This document shows positions 46,577-56,935 of a DNA stretch of 64,000 nucleotides, one piece after another. The notes beneath the pieces are model-generated. The model had not been told where the DNA came from. It ran no database searches and was given only the letters and a program-made list of their open reading frames with translations. The number at the start of each line of letters is the position of its first letter. Positions within the stretch are counted from its first letter, which is position 1. Origin of the DNA: Siphonodentalium dalli (taxonomy: Eukaryota > Mollusca > Scaphopoda > Gadilida > Siphonodentaliidae); contig CP136061.1 in NCBI GenBank assembly GCA_032622095.1, positions 122,088,754 through 122,152,753 of the forward strand. The letters are read 5' to 3'. The position numbers and the translations under genes are program-made.

Positions 46577-46635
46577 TTAAAAGTACTCAAGTAAATAATA
46601 ATTTGCGAGCGTTAATTCGGATTAAGCATCTTTAA
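46577..46635. mobile_element. Family N minimal derivative
   Basis: A 59-base piece with TTAA at each end. Its reverse complement includes 'CTTAATCCGAATTAACG' and 'CGCAAATTATTATTT', matching 36824-36858. Confidence 0.6.
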
Positions 46636-46673
46636 GCCTAATGTATTCTTTTCACGATGCAGGAACCAACATA

Positions 46674-46886
46674 CAGTAATGCCCTAATTAATCGACTTCT
46701 TAACCACAGCAGAATAATGGGTAACTTTTCAGGATTTAGTCGGAAATATGGCTTGTTGCTATTCATCGGAAAGCTCTCGGCGAGAGCTTTCCTATGAATG
46801 GCAACAAGCCATATTTCCGACTAAATCCTGAAAAGTTACACATAATTCTGCTGTGGTTAAGAAGTCGATTAATTAGGGCATTACTG
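46674..46886. mobile_element. Family A short palindromic MITE
   Basis: It has canonical TA-flanked ends. The arms meet at 'GCTCTCGGCGAGAGC'. Confidence 0.9.
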
Positions 46887-47035
46887 TACATGATTCAAAT
46901 TGGGAGAAGTCACTTCTCCCTATTTGGTTATTTGGGACAAGTGGACTGTGTTATCGGGGAGAAGTCATAAAGGCTCAAGTTCAACATCACCCTTCTATGA
47001 TCCAATAATTATTATGCAATACAAGAGCACATTTA

Positions 47036-47576
47036 CAGTAATGCCCTAAGTAATCGACTCCTTAACCACAGCAGAATTATGGGTAATTTTTCAGGATTTA
47101 GTCGGAAATATGGCTTGTTGCCATTCATCGGAAATAAAAGACCAATTAGTCCAATAAGATACAAAAGTTTTATCAAAACTTGACAGTAAACATTGGAAAA
47201 TGTCAAAGCATTTAACAAATACTCTGAAAATAATATTCAGACAAAAGTATTTGAATTTACTACATGATTAGCGAGGTTTGTTGAGAAATCGCTGTGGCAA
47301 ATTTGTTTGCATAACAATGGTTTCAACACGTGAAATTTCGCTATTGGAGAACTATCGATAATGAATATAAGAACAAAGTTTATCTATTTCTCCATGTTCT
47401 TCTTAGTGGTGATATGTTTTTACAGATTTACCCACTGCTAGTACCTTGGGTCCCTTTAATCGGAAAGCTCTCAGAGCTTTCCGATGAATGGCAACAAGCC
47501 ATATTTGCGACTAAATCCTGGAAAATTACCCATAATTCTGCTGTGGTTAAGGAGTTGATTATTTAGGGCATTACTG
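47036..47576. mobile_element. Family A full-length parent (541 bases)
   Basis: This is the most complete long copy. A left arm of about 100 bases (CAGTAATGCCC to 'CATTCATCGGAAA') is followed by about 320 unique bases ('CAAAAGTTTTATCAAAACTT', 'TTCTTAGTGGTGATATG'). The right arm carries its own small 'GAAAGCTCTCAGAGCTTTC' hairpin. TA flanks both ends. No transposase. Confidence 0.85.
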
Positions 47577-47770
47577 TATATACTATGCAGATGCAGTGCA
47601 CGTTTGCAGTATGGAATGATTATCATTAGTCAATCCTTTCAGTTATCTAGTAGAATCTGTTGGCCACAAATTCCTTGGTGCCATTTGAAATCATCTGTGT
47701 TAATTGAGATCAGATTGTGCAAGATATATAGGTTTTGATTATGCATAATGTAATGTAAAGTAAAAATATA

Positions 47771-47983
47771 CAGTAACGCCCTAAGTAATCGACCTCTTAA
47801 CCAAAGCAGAATTATGGGTAACTTTTCAGGATTTAGTCGGAAATATGGCTTGTTGCCATTCATCGGAAAGCTCTCGGCGAGAGCTTTCCGATGAATGGCA
47901 ACAAGCCATATTTCCGACTAAATCCTGAAAAGTTACCCATAATTCTGCTGTGGTTAAGAAGTCGATTAATTAGGGCATTACTG
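47771..47983. mobile_element. Family A short palindromic MITE
   Basis: TA-flanked ends CAGTAACGCCC and GGGCATTACTG. Near-perfect arms. Confidence 0.9.
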
Positions 47984-48121
47984 TACATGATTCAAATTGG
48001 GAGAAGTCACTTCTCCCTATTTGGTTATTTGGGACAAGTGGACTGTGTTATCGGGGAGAAGTCATAAAGGCTCAAGTTCAACATGATCCAATAATTATTA
48101 TGCAATACAAGAGCACATTTA

Positions 48122-48334
48122 CAGTAATGCCCTAAGTAATCGACTCCTTAACCACAGCAGAATTATGGGTAATTTTTCAGGATTTAGTCGGAAATATGGC
48201 TTGTTGCCATTCATCGGAAAGCTCTCCCCGAGAGCTTTCCGATGAATGGCAACAAGCCATATTTCCGACTAAATCCTGAAAAGTTACCCATAATTCTGCT
48301 GTGGTTAAGGAGTCGATTACTTAGGGCATTACTG
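48122..48334. mobile_element. Family A short palindromic MITE
   Basis: TA-flanked ends CAGTAATGCCC and GGGCATTACTG. The arms meet at 'GCTCTCCCCGAGAGC'. Confidence 0.9.
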
Positions 48335-48479
48335 TATATGAAAGTGACAATGGCAATGTAGCTCAACTTGGAGAGGGGATAATTTCATCTGTTACAGTCA
48401 ATGGAGTGATTAGGAATGTGGAGAGTTGTATGTCTACATGTACATGTAAGTAATACTAGATGTCAACATGAAGTGATTC

Positions 48480-48970
48480 ATAGAAAGTATAATCCAAGAT
48501 GGCTGCTGGTGGCATTGTTTTCCAATGAAATTTAAAAAAATTTATAGCTCCCATTAAATGGTCACCCTGAAGATCAATATGAAGTTTGGTGACGATCGGA
48601 AAATGGATGTGGTATGTAGCCTATGGTAGCAGGCCTTAATATTCGACGAGAAACACCAAATCGATTCTCGTAATGATTCTCGCGAAACTTTTCAATATTC
48701 AGTGCTTTATGACCAACTTGATTCAGCATTTGATTCTCACAAAATTTGATGTATTTTGAGCCCTGGGTAATTGTGCTAAAGGATTTAGTCATGCAAAAAT
48801 GATTTAGTCATGCAAAGAATATAATCCAAGATGGTTGCCGGACGTGCCGGTGGCCATGTTTTTCAATGCAATTCGGAATTTTTTTTAGATAACTTCCATC
48901 TAGTGGTCATCCCGAAGAATCATATGAAGTATAGTCACGATCGGACAAGGGATGTTTCTGTAGGGTGAAT
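48480..48970 (+). repeat. Two diverged copies of a 'TATAATCCAAGATGG' repeat
   Basis: Copy 1 is about 48485-48610 and copy 2 about 48815-48970. Shared landmarks are 'ATAATCCAAGATGGYTGC', 'GTGGTCATCCCGAAGA'-like text and 'GACGATCGGAMAA'-like text. Confidence 0.65.
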
Positions 48971-49247
48971 ATTATTAGGTGTATTTTGGAGAGCAAACAA
49001 CCATGTGGCTTTAATTTGCAGCATCTGTGAAAGAATTGAGTTCAATGTTTACCATAGAGGTCAAGTGAAATTACACTCTGTGCAAACTTGTCCACTTGCA
49101 TCCACTGGTAATAAAACTGCCAACATTGTGATATGGCCTAACATCAAAGATAGCGCATCCTCAGCTCAATTCACTCCAGATACATGTACTCTAGGAGACA
49201 AAAACAGTGGTTCCTTGACAACTAGCCAGTGATATACATGGATAGAC

Positions 49248-49462
49248 CACAGGGGCCTGTAATGCGCTCCGCTACCCTCCCCCTTTGCACTGCCCATATA
49301 CATGTATGCAGCTTCTATATACGCGCCTGCTTCACGTTAATGGTACTATAATAATTATAGTACCATTAACGTGAAGCAGGCGCGTATATACATGTAGAAG
49401 CAGTGTATATGGGCAGTGCAAAGGTGAGGGGTGGGCAGCGGAGCGCGTTACAGGCCCCTGTG
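49248..49462. mobile_element. Palindromic MITE, family L copy 1
   Basis: The ends CACAGGGGCCTG and CAGGCCCCTGTG are complementary. The arms are about 100 bases and share 'TATACGCGCCTGCTTCACG' with 63235-63442. No clear target duplication here. Confidence 0.85.
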
Positions 49463-49554
49463 GTGTGGGATAGGAATAATAATTTCACTTCAGCACAAGG
49501 ATTAAAACCTTATTTTGGGGACTTCATGTCCAGTAACTGAGCTCGCACCCCTCT

Positions 49555-49976
49555 GGGAGGCCATTTGAAATTTTATAAGGCAAACACACTTTATCAAGTG
49601 ATTTTAGCAAACACAAACTTGGTAACTTTGAATTGCCTGCATTTGAAAAGGTATTGGAACCTCAGACCATATATAGACCCCCCTGTAGGGAGACAAATGT
49701 GTTTTAATTTAAATGATATATTCATGTACAGGGTAGATGAGAGTAGTCTATATACCGGTACATATAAGCTAGGACAAACATGAGTAATTTCATTTTAGGA
49801 AAAAAATTGCATTAATCAAATTTTCTGGCCCTGGCATACCCATGCACCCACCTCCGCCTTGTATGAGACTTATTGAGAGGCCATTTTTACATTTATTTAA
49901 TAACTGAACTTTAGCACAATTTAATTCACATTTCGCTTAAGTCCAATTATTAATAAACTTGAAAATGACCTCCCAT
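49555..49976. mobile_element. Short J-like element
   Basis: 'TGGGAGGCCATTTGAAATTT' on the left and the complement of 'TGGGAGGTCATTTTCAAGTT' on the right, with an inner 'CGCTTAAGTCC', resemble the ends of element J. It is non-coding. Confidence 0.5.
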
Positions 49977-50548
49977 ACCGTTGTGTCTAGAAAAAATCAG
50001 AAGACCCCCCCCCCCCTTTTCTTTTAGAGATCACCAGTCAAACCATGCGTGGAGTTTGCCACCCCCCCCCCCAATCCAAAAAGTTGTTTAAAAAGCTATT
50101 AATGTAAAGGACAACTGATGATCATGAAACCAGATAAATCAATACATGACATTGCATGAGATGAACAATACAAACCTTTTAAAACTACAACCAGGCTCCA
50201 GAGAACTGAGAGAGAAATAAGCCGATGACTTCAGTTCCAATCAGGAAGTGCAAAAACTTTGTCACAATGCGTGAACGGGAACCTGTCCATTCCGGTGGAG
50301 GGGTGCGCTTGTTATATTTCATTATTAATAATTTACATTGTAACGCGCATTCACCAGTACACATAACATAATTGGAACTAATCCTGTAATAACAACATAA
50401 TACTCATGAATATGTGATATACATTTCTCAAATAAAGTAAATTTAAAGATTATTTATTTTTGGAACTCCCATAAGAAAGAATAGAATGATCTAAGTATGG
50501 GGACCCAGAAGCATATCAATTTCGAACATAATTAAACGGTTACCGGTA
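49977..50548. other. No gene recognised
   Basis: Two C runs lie near 50005 and 50063. The rest is AT-rich with short frames only. Confidence 0.4.
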
Positions 50549-50549
50549 G

Positions 50550-50573
50550 TATATCTGTATCTGTATCTGTATT
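50550..50573 (-). repeat. LINE 3' tail, (ATACAG)n
   Basis: About three to four ATACAG units on the - strand, directly after the short 3' untranslated region. Confidence 0.75.
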
Positions 50574-50622
50574 TGATGCGCGCAGGATCCGTTCGGATGT
50601 ATAAGCGCGTGGGATGGGATGA

Positions 50623-51029
50623 TTAGGACGTTTTGTTGTTTTCAGCTGGTTCTCCGTCCATTGTCATTTGGATGGATCGCATGCTGTCTTCTTCCAGAGT
50701 ATTCCAGTCCTTGATTGTTTTAGGGAAGAATGAGTTTTTGAATTCTGTAGTCTGCGCGTCGATTAGTTCATAGGGTTTTGAGTTGTTACACTCCTGCGTA
50801 GAAACAAAGTTCTTTGATACGTACCCCTCGAACTTCCGAGCTTTGATTTTTCGACCCACTTTTTGTTTTGGTCTCAACAGGTCTTTGGTGTCGATAGCCG
50901 GGACCAGCCCGTCCACTACCTTGCCAAACAACTGGAGTCGGTGGTCATATATACCTTCGGCCTTCTAGTGTTTGTAGCTGTAATTCACGCAACATGTTGG
51001 TAATTGCATGTTCCTGCCTCTTGTGATGT
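50623..51029 (-). pseudogene. LINE C-terminal region after the RT
   Basis: The frame 50931-50623 carries 'RPKQKVGRKIKARKFEG' and 'FFPKTIKDWNTLEED', the conserved end of CR1/Jockey-type polyproteins (F-F-x-R/K-T-I-x-D-W-N-x-L). Just upstream, in another frame, 'ITNMLRELQLQTLEGRR' matches the usual 'L.WR.LE.RR' segment. One frameshift near 50945 and another near 51005 separate the pieces. The stop is at 50623-50625. The preceding part of the polyprotein is on the other side of the nested element, at 54550 and up. Confidence 0.8.
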
Positions 51030-51032
51030 ATA

Positions 51033-51180
51033 CACTGTAAAAAGGACTGTGTGGCAGCTTCCACACAATGACTGTGTGGAGGCATTATCTGAACATAAAT
51101 GTGTACACAATACACACATATGTGTGTATCACCCAATATCCACACATATATGTGTACATCACCACACATATTTGTATGTG
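51033..51180. repeat. Left subterminal CACACA/TGTGTG cluster
   Basis: Alternating ACACA and TGTGT blocks, for example 'CACACATATGTGTG' and 'CACACATATATGTGTAC', could form small hairpins. Confidence 0.75.
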
Positions 51181-51511
51181 ACGTCGGTTTTTTTAAATTT
51201 CACGTGGTGGTCACGCGCGCGTCGTTGTTTCGTACAGGCTCACAGGCTGCCGTAAAGTGTACACATGGAGTCTTGTTGATTGTGGTGGATCTCGAAATTC
51301 GATATATTGGTCGGTCTCTTCGATTATTTCTATAGTTAAGGTAAGATTATATTTAAATTGGCAAGATATTCACCTTTGTGAGAATTTCCGTATCTATTTT
51401 GTATAAAACATGATTGAACGAAATAATAAACTTGATTTGGATTTTCTGATTCATCAATTCCCTGTCGCATAGTCATATATTTACATTTTAGAGTTGTGCG
51501 TTTATCTGGGT

Positions 51512-52570
51512 TTATCTGTTGTTTCTGTGGTCTATATGATACACATCTTTCCGAAGCACAAAACCTGCTCGAAAATTGTCTTTATGTAAATTGACAAATT
51601 CAACTGTGTGGTGAAGACATTTACTGAACAAATGTGTGTTCATCACATACACACTATATATTATACAGCGTGCTTTAAACCAGAACCACAATTTTATTAT
51701 TTTGCACGGTAAGGTTCTCATGTTGATAAAGTAACGACGTTTTTTGTGTTTATATGGAATGCAGATGAGAGGAAATATATACTGAGACCAGTGACGTGGC
51801 GACAGGGCGGATATTGGGAAGGGTGTGTCTATAACCCTATCCCAAACCTCGGTAAAATTTACTAAAAATTCCAACAGTTGGAAATTTCATGCCTGACGCA
51901 AAGTTACAAGTTTTACACCACATGCATTATAATAGGTTGAAATTATTCTCTTTGTTTGATTTTTCAACCAGTAATTAGTGGGAAATTTATAGTTTTTTTT
52001 AGACAAACAGTAGCATATTTTTCTACTTTTGGTAAAACAAAAATGGCCTCAAATGGCCATCGGGTGGAAGACTTCCATTTGGTTGGAAATTCTAATAGTT
52101 GGAAAGCTTGAGGTACCAATTGGAAAATTCAGAACGAGAGGGGGGTGTGCAAATATAATTCTACAAATATGGTTCAATGGGGATGGTGGGGTGTACTTCG
52201 ACATTTGAATGTGGACACCCCCCCCCCACCAACGGCGACCAATGAGCCGCGTCCATGAATGAGACTTGTGGCTGTCACTGAAATACCCTAGTCGCATACT
52301 ACGAAGTGACATGTGGCACCCGGAATCACACAAAATGTGTGAAATTGGTGTTTCAAATTAATTTAATTTGAATATGATGAGCATCACTGTTGCAATAAAC
52401 CTTGAAATACCACAATGGACGATCAATGTACCAAGGGAAACAAATTGTTGGGTGGGTGGGTGGGGTATTTATTTGTCAATTATATTGGTGGTTTACCAAG
52501 ACGATGTGAAAAATTAACATGCATAATTTGGCTCCTCTGCTATGTATAACTTGCGTAAATTTGGTTACCG
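51512..52570. other. Nested-element interior: repeat K copy, no recognised gene
   Basis: A 120-codon reverse frame (51512-51874) has no domain that I recognise. 51870-52150 is repeat K, reversed relative to 37985, with 'TTTGATTTTTCAACCAG' and 'TTCTACTTTTGG'. C and G runs follow at 52218 and 52583. Confidence 0.4.
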
Positions 52571-53205
52571 AGGGAGGGGCCCGGGGGGGGGGGGGGGGGG
52601 GGTGATGTCGTATATCTAATACATATGTAGCCACCGTTTGTGTCCAAAACTTTAAATTGTGAAGAATATTATGTCATTCAATAAATGTCATAGCAAATAA
52701 TGAACTTAGAAATAATCTAAAATTATAAATTTAGATGTGTCATTAAAGTATTATTAGCATTTGGACTAAGTGACGTACATGGTGAAGAGTTATCGTTTAT
52801 ACTATAAAAAAGGGGTGGGGGGGGGCTATGAATGTATTGTGTTATATATAGCTACAATTCCTTATGTAAAATTGCAAATTTCCCGTGTCAAGATTGCGCT
52901 TAATGAGGCATCGATCTGGCCATATAGATAAAGTCAAATATATTTATAAATTGTCCGAACATTCATTATGTGAAGCTATAATGAGTAGTACATGTATATA
53001 TTTAGTATCATTCAAAAACTATATTCCTTTCTGAAAATGCGCTCTTTAATGTATGAATTATAATACTGTTATAGATGTACATACAATGTATACTGTAAAT
53101 AATATTCCCAATGGCATGTTATAAACAAAATAACTTCTCTGCTTACAGGTTCAATGGTGAAATCATGGCGGTCACGCGGTGTAACGTCGATGTAAATAAC
53201 AAGAT

Positions 53206-53469
53206 ATGGACATGGCTGCCTTGGCAACGACGCAGATAAACTATAATCAACCAACCAAGAACCACGGTGGAATGTATGAGTTAGACACAAATTCCACAGT
53301 CAATGATTTTGGTATACATATGATGTCATGTGCTGTAATTTGGTTTCTGTGCAAGAGGCGATTACATTCAAAAAGACTATCCTCTTTGGAGCCCTTAATT
53401 TTCTTGTATAGTTCAAGGGATCTCAGAAAGCTTCAGTTAGTTTTAGAGCTTGTTCTTCTACACACGTGA
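53206..53469 (+). CDS. Hypothetical 87-residue frame inside the nested element
   Basis: The frame starts MDMAALATTQ and has a hydrophobic stretch 'HMMSCAVIWFLCK' near residues 38-50, followed by basic residues. It is preceded at 53130-53148 by a good splice acceptor (pyrimidine-rich, CTTACAG). A matching donor candidate, AAG/GTAAGA, lies near 51341 after a CpG-rich stretch (51180-51340) that looks like a 5' exon. No family is recognised. It could be a host gene piece carried by the element, an element-encoded protein, or chance. Confidence 0.25.
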   Translation: MDMAALATTQINYNQPTKNHGGMYELDTNSTVNDFGIHMMSCAVIWFLCKRRLHSKRLSSLEPLIFLYSSRDLRKLQLVLELVLLHT

Positions 53470-53973
53470 GGGTGAGTCTGATGTAAGACAGCCAACCAGT
53501 AGTAATATATATGTATATATAGCAGAGACTGACTTTCGAATTGTTCCAATACATTCAAGTTGAAGGAAAATTCTAGTTATTGATGTGAAACCCATTAATG
53601 GAACTGAAACATGCACGCTTATAGTTTAAAGGATAACCAAAATATTACGTGAATGTGTTAAACGGCTGTTTGTTTTGTGTCTTTGTATTATTGAAATTAA
53701 AGACTATAGCTATACTATATCATTCGACAATCACGATTTCTGCTGTGTACACAAAAGAAGGCCGCGGACCCCCGGGATATGCATGTTTGCTGTTTGATAA
53801 GTTAATATTCGAAAACGTCCAGCGCAGCACGTCAAGCATCAGTAGACTATAACATTTCATATGTATGGCGGGAAAAAAAGGTCCAACGATAGCCGAACTA
53901 TATGTTTGGCCAATAAATATCGGTAAACACTCTTCGTTGAATATGATTTTTTTTTTGCAGGATTAGCAGCCTA

Positions 53974-54203
53974 TTGTTTGGATCGACCACACACTTTTGC
54001 ACACATGTAATGAACACATATGTGTTGTCTTGCCCAACAGCATTGTGTACAAGAACAATACAAAATAGTGTAATGGCGGTGAACACTATTGTTTGGATCA
54101 ACCACACAAATGTGTACGCATGTGATTAACACATATGTGTAGTCTCGCCCAACAACATTGTGTACAATAACAATACAAACGTGTGTGGTAGCGGCGAACA
54201 TAT
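53974..54203 (+). repeat. Two tandem ~115-base units in the right subterminal region
   Basis: 'TTGTTTGGATCRACCACACA' to 'TGGCGGTGAACACTA'-like text occurs twice back to back. Each unit contains AACACATATGTGT palindromes. Further CACACA/TGTGTG motifs continue to 54540. Confidence 0.85.
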
Positions 54204-54549
54204 TGTTTCCTTAGTGCAAACATATTTGTGTCCATTCAACGAACAAATAAATGTGCTGGACCCAAACATCTTTGTGTGTGTCAACTACACAACTTTGTAG
54301 GTCAGTAACCACACATAAACTGTTCATCTGCATCCACACAATCTTGTGCGCAACTTAGCACACATTTAATGTGTGCCTACAAAGAACAAGTTGTTTTGGT
54401 CGATCCACACAGTATGTTCGCCACCACCACACAACAGATGTGTGGTCATTTGCCACACAATTCACCACACAATGTTGTTGTCGATCAAATGGCTACACAA
54501 ACTGTGTGGTAACTGTGTGGATCTACCACACAGTCGTTTTAAGAGTGTA

Positions 54550-55685
54550 GTCCCCTGTTAGGAATCTCGCTGCTCTCTTCTGTATCCTCTCTAGTTTGTC
54601 AATGTCTCCTATCAGGTGGGGGTCCCAGACAACTGATGCATATTCCATCTTTGGTTTCGTATGCGATCAGCTTGCTTTTTGGCTGGAGCCTTCTTTAGGT
54701 TTCTTCTAATGAAGCCTAGCGTACTATTCGCCTTCTGTGTGATTTTGGTGATGTGAGATGACCATTTCATGTCCTTGGAAAGTGTCACCCCCAGGTATGG
54801 GTTTTCATCTACTTCTTCCAGTAGGCAGTTGTTTAGCTGGTATGTGAAAGATGTTGTTTTGCTCATGGACATGATATAGCACTTCTTTGCGTTGAATCGC
54901 ATGCCCCACTTTTCTGCCCATACCTCAAGCTTCTCTATGTCTTTCTGTAGAGTGACATGGTCGTTGTATGTCTTTATTTGGCGATATAGTAGACAGTCGT
55001 CTGCGAATAACCTCACCTGCGAGGAGACACAATCTGGTAGGTCATTGATGTGGCACAGGAAAAGCAGAGGTCCAAGCACTTTTCCCTATGGCACGCCAGA
55101 GTCGACGGAAACGCTGGATGAAGCTTGCCCTTCAACGACGACTCTCATTTGTCTCTGCGTCAGGAAGTTTTCAAGCCAGGTGTGGAGCTTTCCTTTGATA
55201 CCGTAGTTGCTTACTTTGGCGAGCAGTTTTCTGTGTGGCACGGTGTCAAATGCTTTTGAGAAGTCTAATATTGCGGCATCAGTTTGAATTTTCTCGTCAA
55301 ATGTTGTTAGGAAATCTATGTTGGTGGTCAATAGCTGTGTGACGCATGAGTGTCCTTTCCTAAATCCATGATTTAGTGACGTCAAGATGTTATGCTTTTC
55401 TAGGTGGTTCATTATGTGTCGACATACAATGTGTTCCAGGATTTTGCAACATACAGATGTTAGAGAGACAGGTCTGTAGTTTTCTGCAAGATGGACGTCT
55501 CCTTTTTTGTAGACGGTGCGATGTTTGCACTTACCCAGTCAGATGGTAGTTGTCCTGTTGCTAGTGATTTTTTGAATATCGCTGTCAGTCCTGGTGATAT
55601 CGCATAGGCGCAGTTTTTAAGAACGGTGTTGGGGATTCCGTCCGGCCCTGAGCTTTACCGGTCTTCACATCTTTCAAAAGCTTGG
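54550..55685 (-). pseudogene. LINE reverse transcriptase domain
   Basis: From the N-terminal side it shows a 'LAENYRPVSLTSV' block (about 55480), 'LDFSKAFDTVPH' (about 55235-55265), and a 'DSGVP-stop-GKVLGPLLF' block in which the usual Gln of VPQG is a stop (55083-55085). The catalytic FADD follows at 54996-55007, then 'GMRFNAKKC' and 'YLGVTLSKDMKW'. The sequence ends at 'AARFLTGD' beside the nested element. Frameshifts near 54650 and 55500 break the frame. The enzyme would copy LINE RNA at a nicked target. This copy cannot. Confidence 0.9.
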
Positions 55686-55704
55686 TGACCCCCTCTTCGC
55701 CGAT

Positions 55705-56228
55705 TTAGAGGTCTTCTATCAGCTCGTGATCTTCTCCAAGTGATGGTATTTTGTCACTGGGGTTTTCCTTCGTGAACACCGATTTGAATTGGTCGACAAG
55801 GATTTGAGCTTTCATGTTGCTATCATCTTCAAGTTTCTGGTCTTTCTTCAACGAGGCGATGCTGGTGTTACCCTGTTTTTTCGTCTTCATATATGACCAG
55901 AATGGTTTGGTACTCTTCTTTTCCATTCCGTTGAGCATGATCTTATCTAGGTGGTCCCATTCTGCTTGCCTGAATGCTCGTCTTCTAGCCTTTTGGAAGT
56001 GTTTGTATTTCACCCAGTCCTTGCTTTCTTCGATTTCCTAGCTCTTCTGTAAAGACGGCCTTTTTTCTTTAGGATCTTTTGTAATTTGTTGTTCATCCAG
56101 GGAACTTGTCTATCATATCTCCTGCGTATGACTGGGACCCTCTGGTCTATGACTTCCATAATACCCGTTTTAAATGACTCCCATAGGTCGTTGGTGGTAA
56201 TCGATGGATCTTCAGATTTCTGGGTCAC
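55705..56228 (-). pseudogene. LINE linker between endonuclease and RT
   Basis: Two frames that belong together: 56228-56010, with 'VPWMNNKLQKILKKKGRLYR', and 56013-55705, with 'FWSYMKTKKQG' and 'FKSVFTKE'. Both motifs are standard between the EN and RT domains of Jockey/CR1-type LINEs. They are separated by a frameshift near 56012, and a stop (56236) separates them from the endonuclease. Confidence 0.85.
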
Positions 56229-56236
56229 TTCGATCT

Positions 56237-56935
56237 TTACTTATATATGTTGGTGATGTTTTCTGCTATTTCCGTCCAGTTTGCTTTTTTGAAAGCGTAT
56301 GTCTTGCGCTGGGTTTGCTTCTTATGGTGCGGCCTTGGTATGCAGTCTGTGACTACTATATTATCATGGTCTGAGATCCCAGGTGTAGTACTGGTTGCTT
56401 TTATGAGTGATTCGTTGTTCGTCAGGACAAGGTCTAGGATGTTCTCTTCTCGTGTTGGGTTTGTTTGCATTTGTCTTAGCCCGTGTTCTGCACATATATC
56501 AACGAGTCTTTGTTGAACTTCCTTGTCTGGTGCACCAGCTTTGAGTATCATCTTATCCCAATCTATGTCTGGGCAGTTGAAGTCTCCGGAAATGATGAGA
56601 TCTTTCAGGTGGTTTTTTTTCCAGTTTTTCAAAGCATTTGTTTAGTTCGTTGAGGTGTTTCAGTTCTCTATGTGGCATGTAGAAGGCTGCAAGTAATAGG
56701 TCTTTGTTTGTTGTTGTTTTTACAGTAGCCCACTCCACTTCGCAATCCGTCACTAGGTTTGGCGCTTCGGATGATGGGATCAATTCATTTGTGCAGATGA
56801 AGACGCCTCCCCCTCTGGTGGTCCTGTCATTGCGGTATACATTTAGGTTTGGAGGGAATATCTCTGATGATTTTATTGCGTCGGTTGAGTTTGGCATTCC
56901 CGGTCGTACCCCCTTCAACCATTGACTTGAAAAAG
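56237..56935 (-). pseudogene. LINE apurinic-type endonuclease domain, N-terminally truncated
   Basis: 'SSEIFPPNLNVYRNDR' and 'RGGGVFI' open the domain, then 'LLLAAFYMPH'. After a frameshift in a T9 run near 56615 come 'IISGDFNCPDIDWD' (catalytic Asp/Asn loop) and 'GISDHDNIV' (the S-D-H catalytic triad end). The N-terminal catalytic Asn and Glu are missing because of 5' truncation. This nuclease would nick target DNA for priming. Confidence 0.9.

Larger units (their letters stand above)
46674..48334 (+). repeat. ~1.1-kb tandem duplication carrying four family A elements
   Basis: The first unit is a short A (46674-46886), a 149-base linker ('TTGGGAGAAGTCACTTCTCC'), a long A (47036-47576) and 193 bases of flank. 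The second unit is a short A (47771-47983), the same linker lacking 11 bases, then a short A (48122-48334). The second unit's last element corresponds to the long A with its middle folded away. Confidence 0.85.
51033..54547. mobile_element. 3.5-kb inverted-repeat element nested in the LINE, TA duplication
   Basis: The ends are CACTGTAAAAAGGACTGTGTGG and the complement of CACTCTTAAAACGACTGTGTGG. TA flanks both (51031-51032 and 54548-54549). Deleting the element plus one TA restores a continuous LINE reading, 'AARFLTGD' running into 'YTSQE'. Subterminal regions are dense in CACACA...TGTGTG. The TA duplication suggests Tc1/mariner-type mobilisation, but no DDE transposase is visible. It is longer than a typical MITE and carries a candidate spliced gene piece and other repeats (K copy 51870-52150, G20 at 52583-52602). 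Confidence 0.8.
50549..56935 (-). mobile_element. LINE (CR1/L2/Jockey-type), 5'-truncated, split by a nested element
   Basis: Read on the - strand it carries an endonuclease, a reverse transcriptase and the C-terminal 'FFPKTIKDWN' motif, then about 75 bases and a (ATACAG)n tail at 50550-50573. Tails of short tandem repeats instead of poly(A) are typical of CR1/L2-like clades. The 5' end stops within the endonuclease near 56935, the usual 5' truncation. The nested element occupies 51033-54547. The coding part has at least three frameshifts and one internal stop, so it is dead. It lies about 0.5 kb upstream of the host exon, in antisense. Confidence 0.85.

Noticed and set aside
49022-49108. 87-base open segment between TTTGCAG and GTAATA, looking like an exon
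   Set aside because: Weak donor, no partner exon, no recognisable protein. It lies among repeats, so I did not call it.
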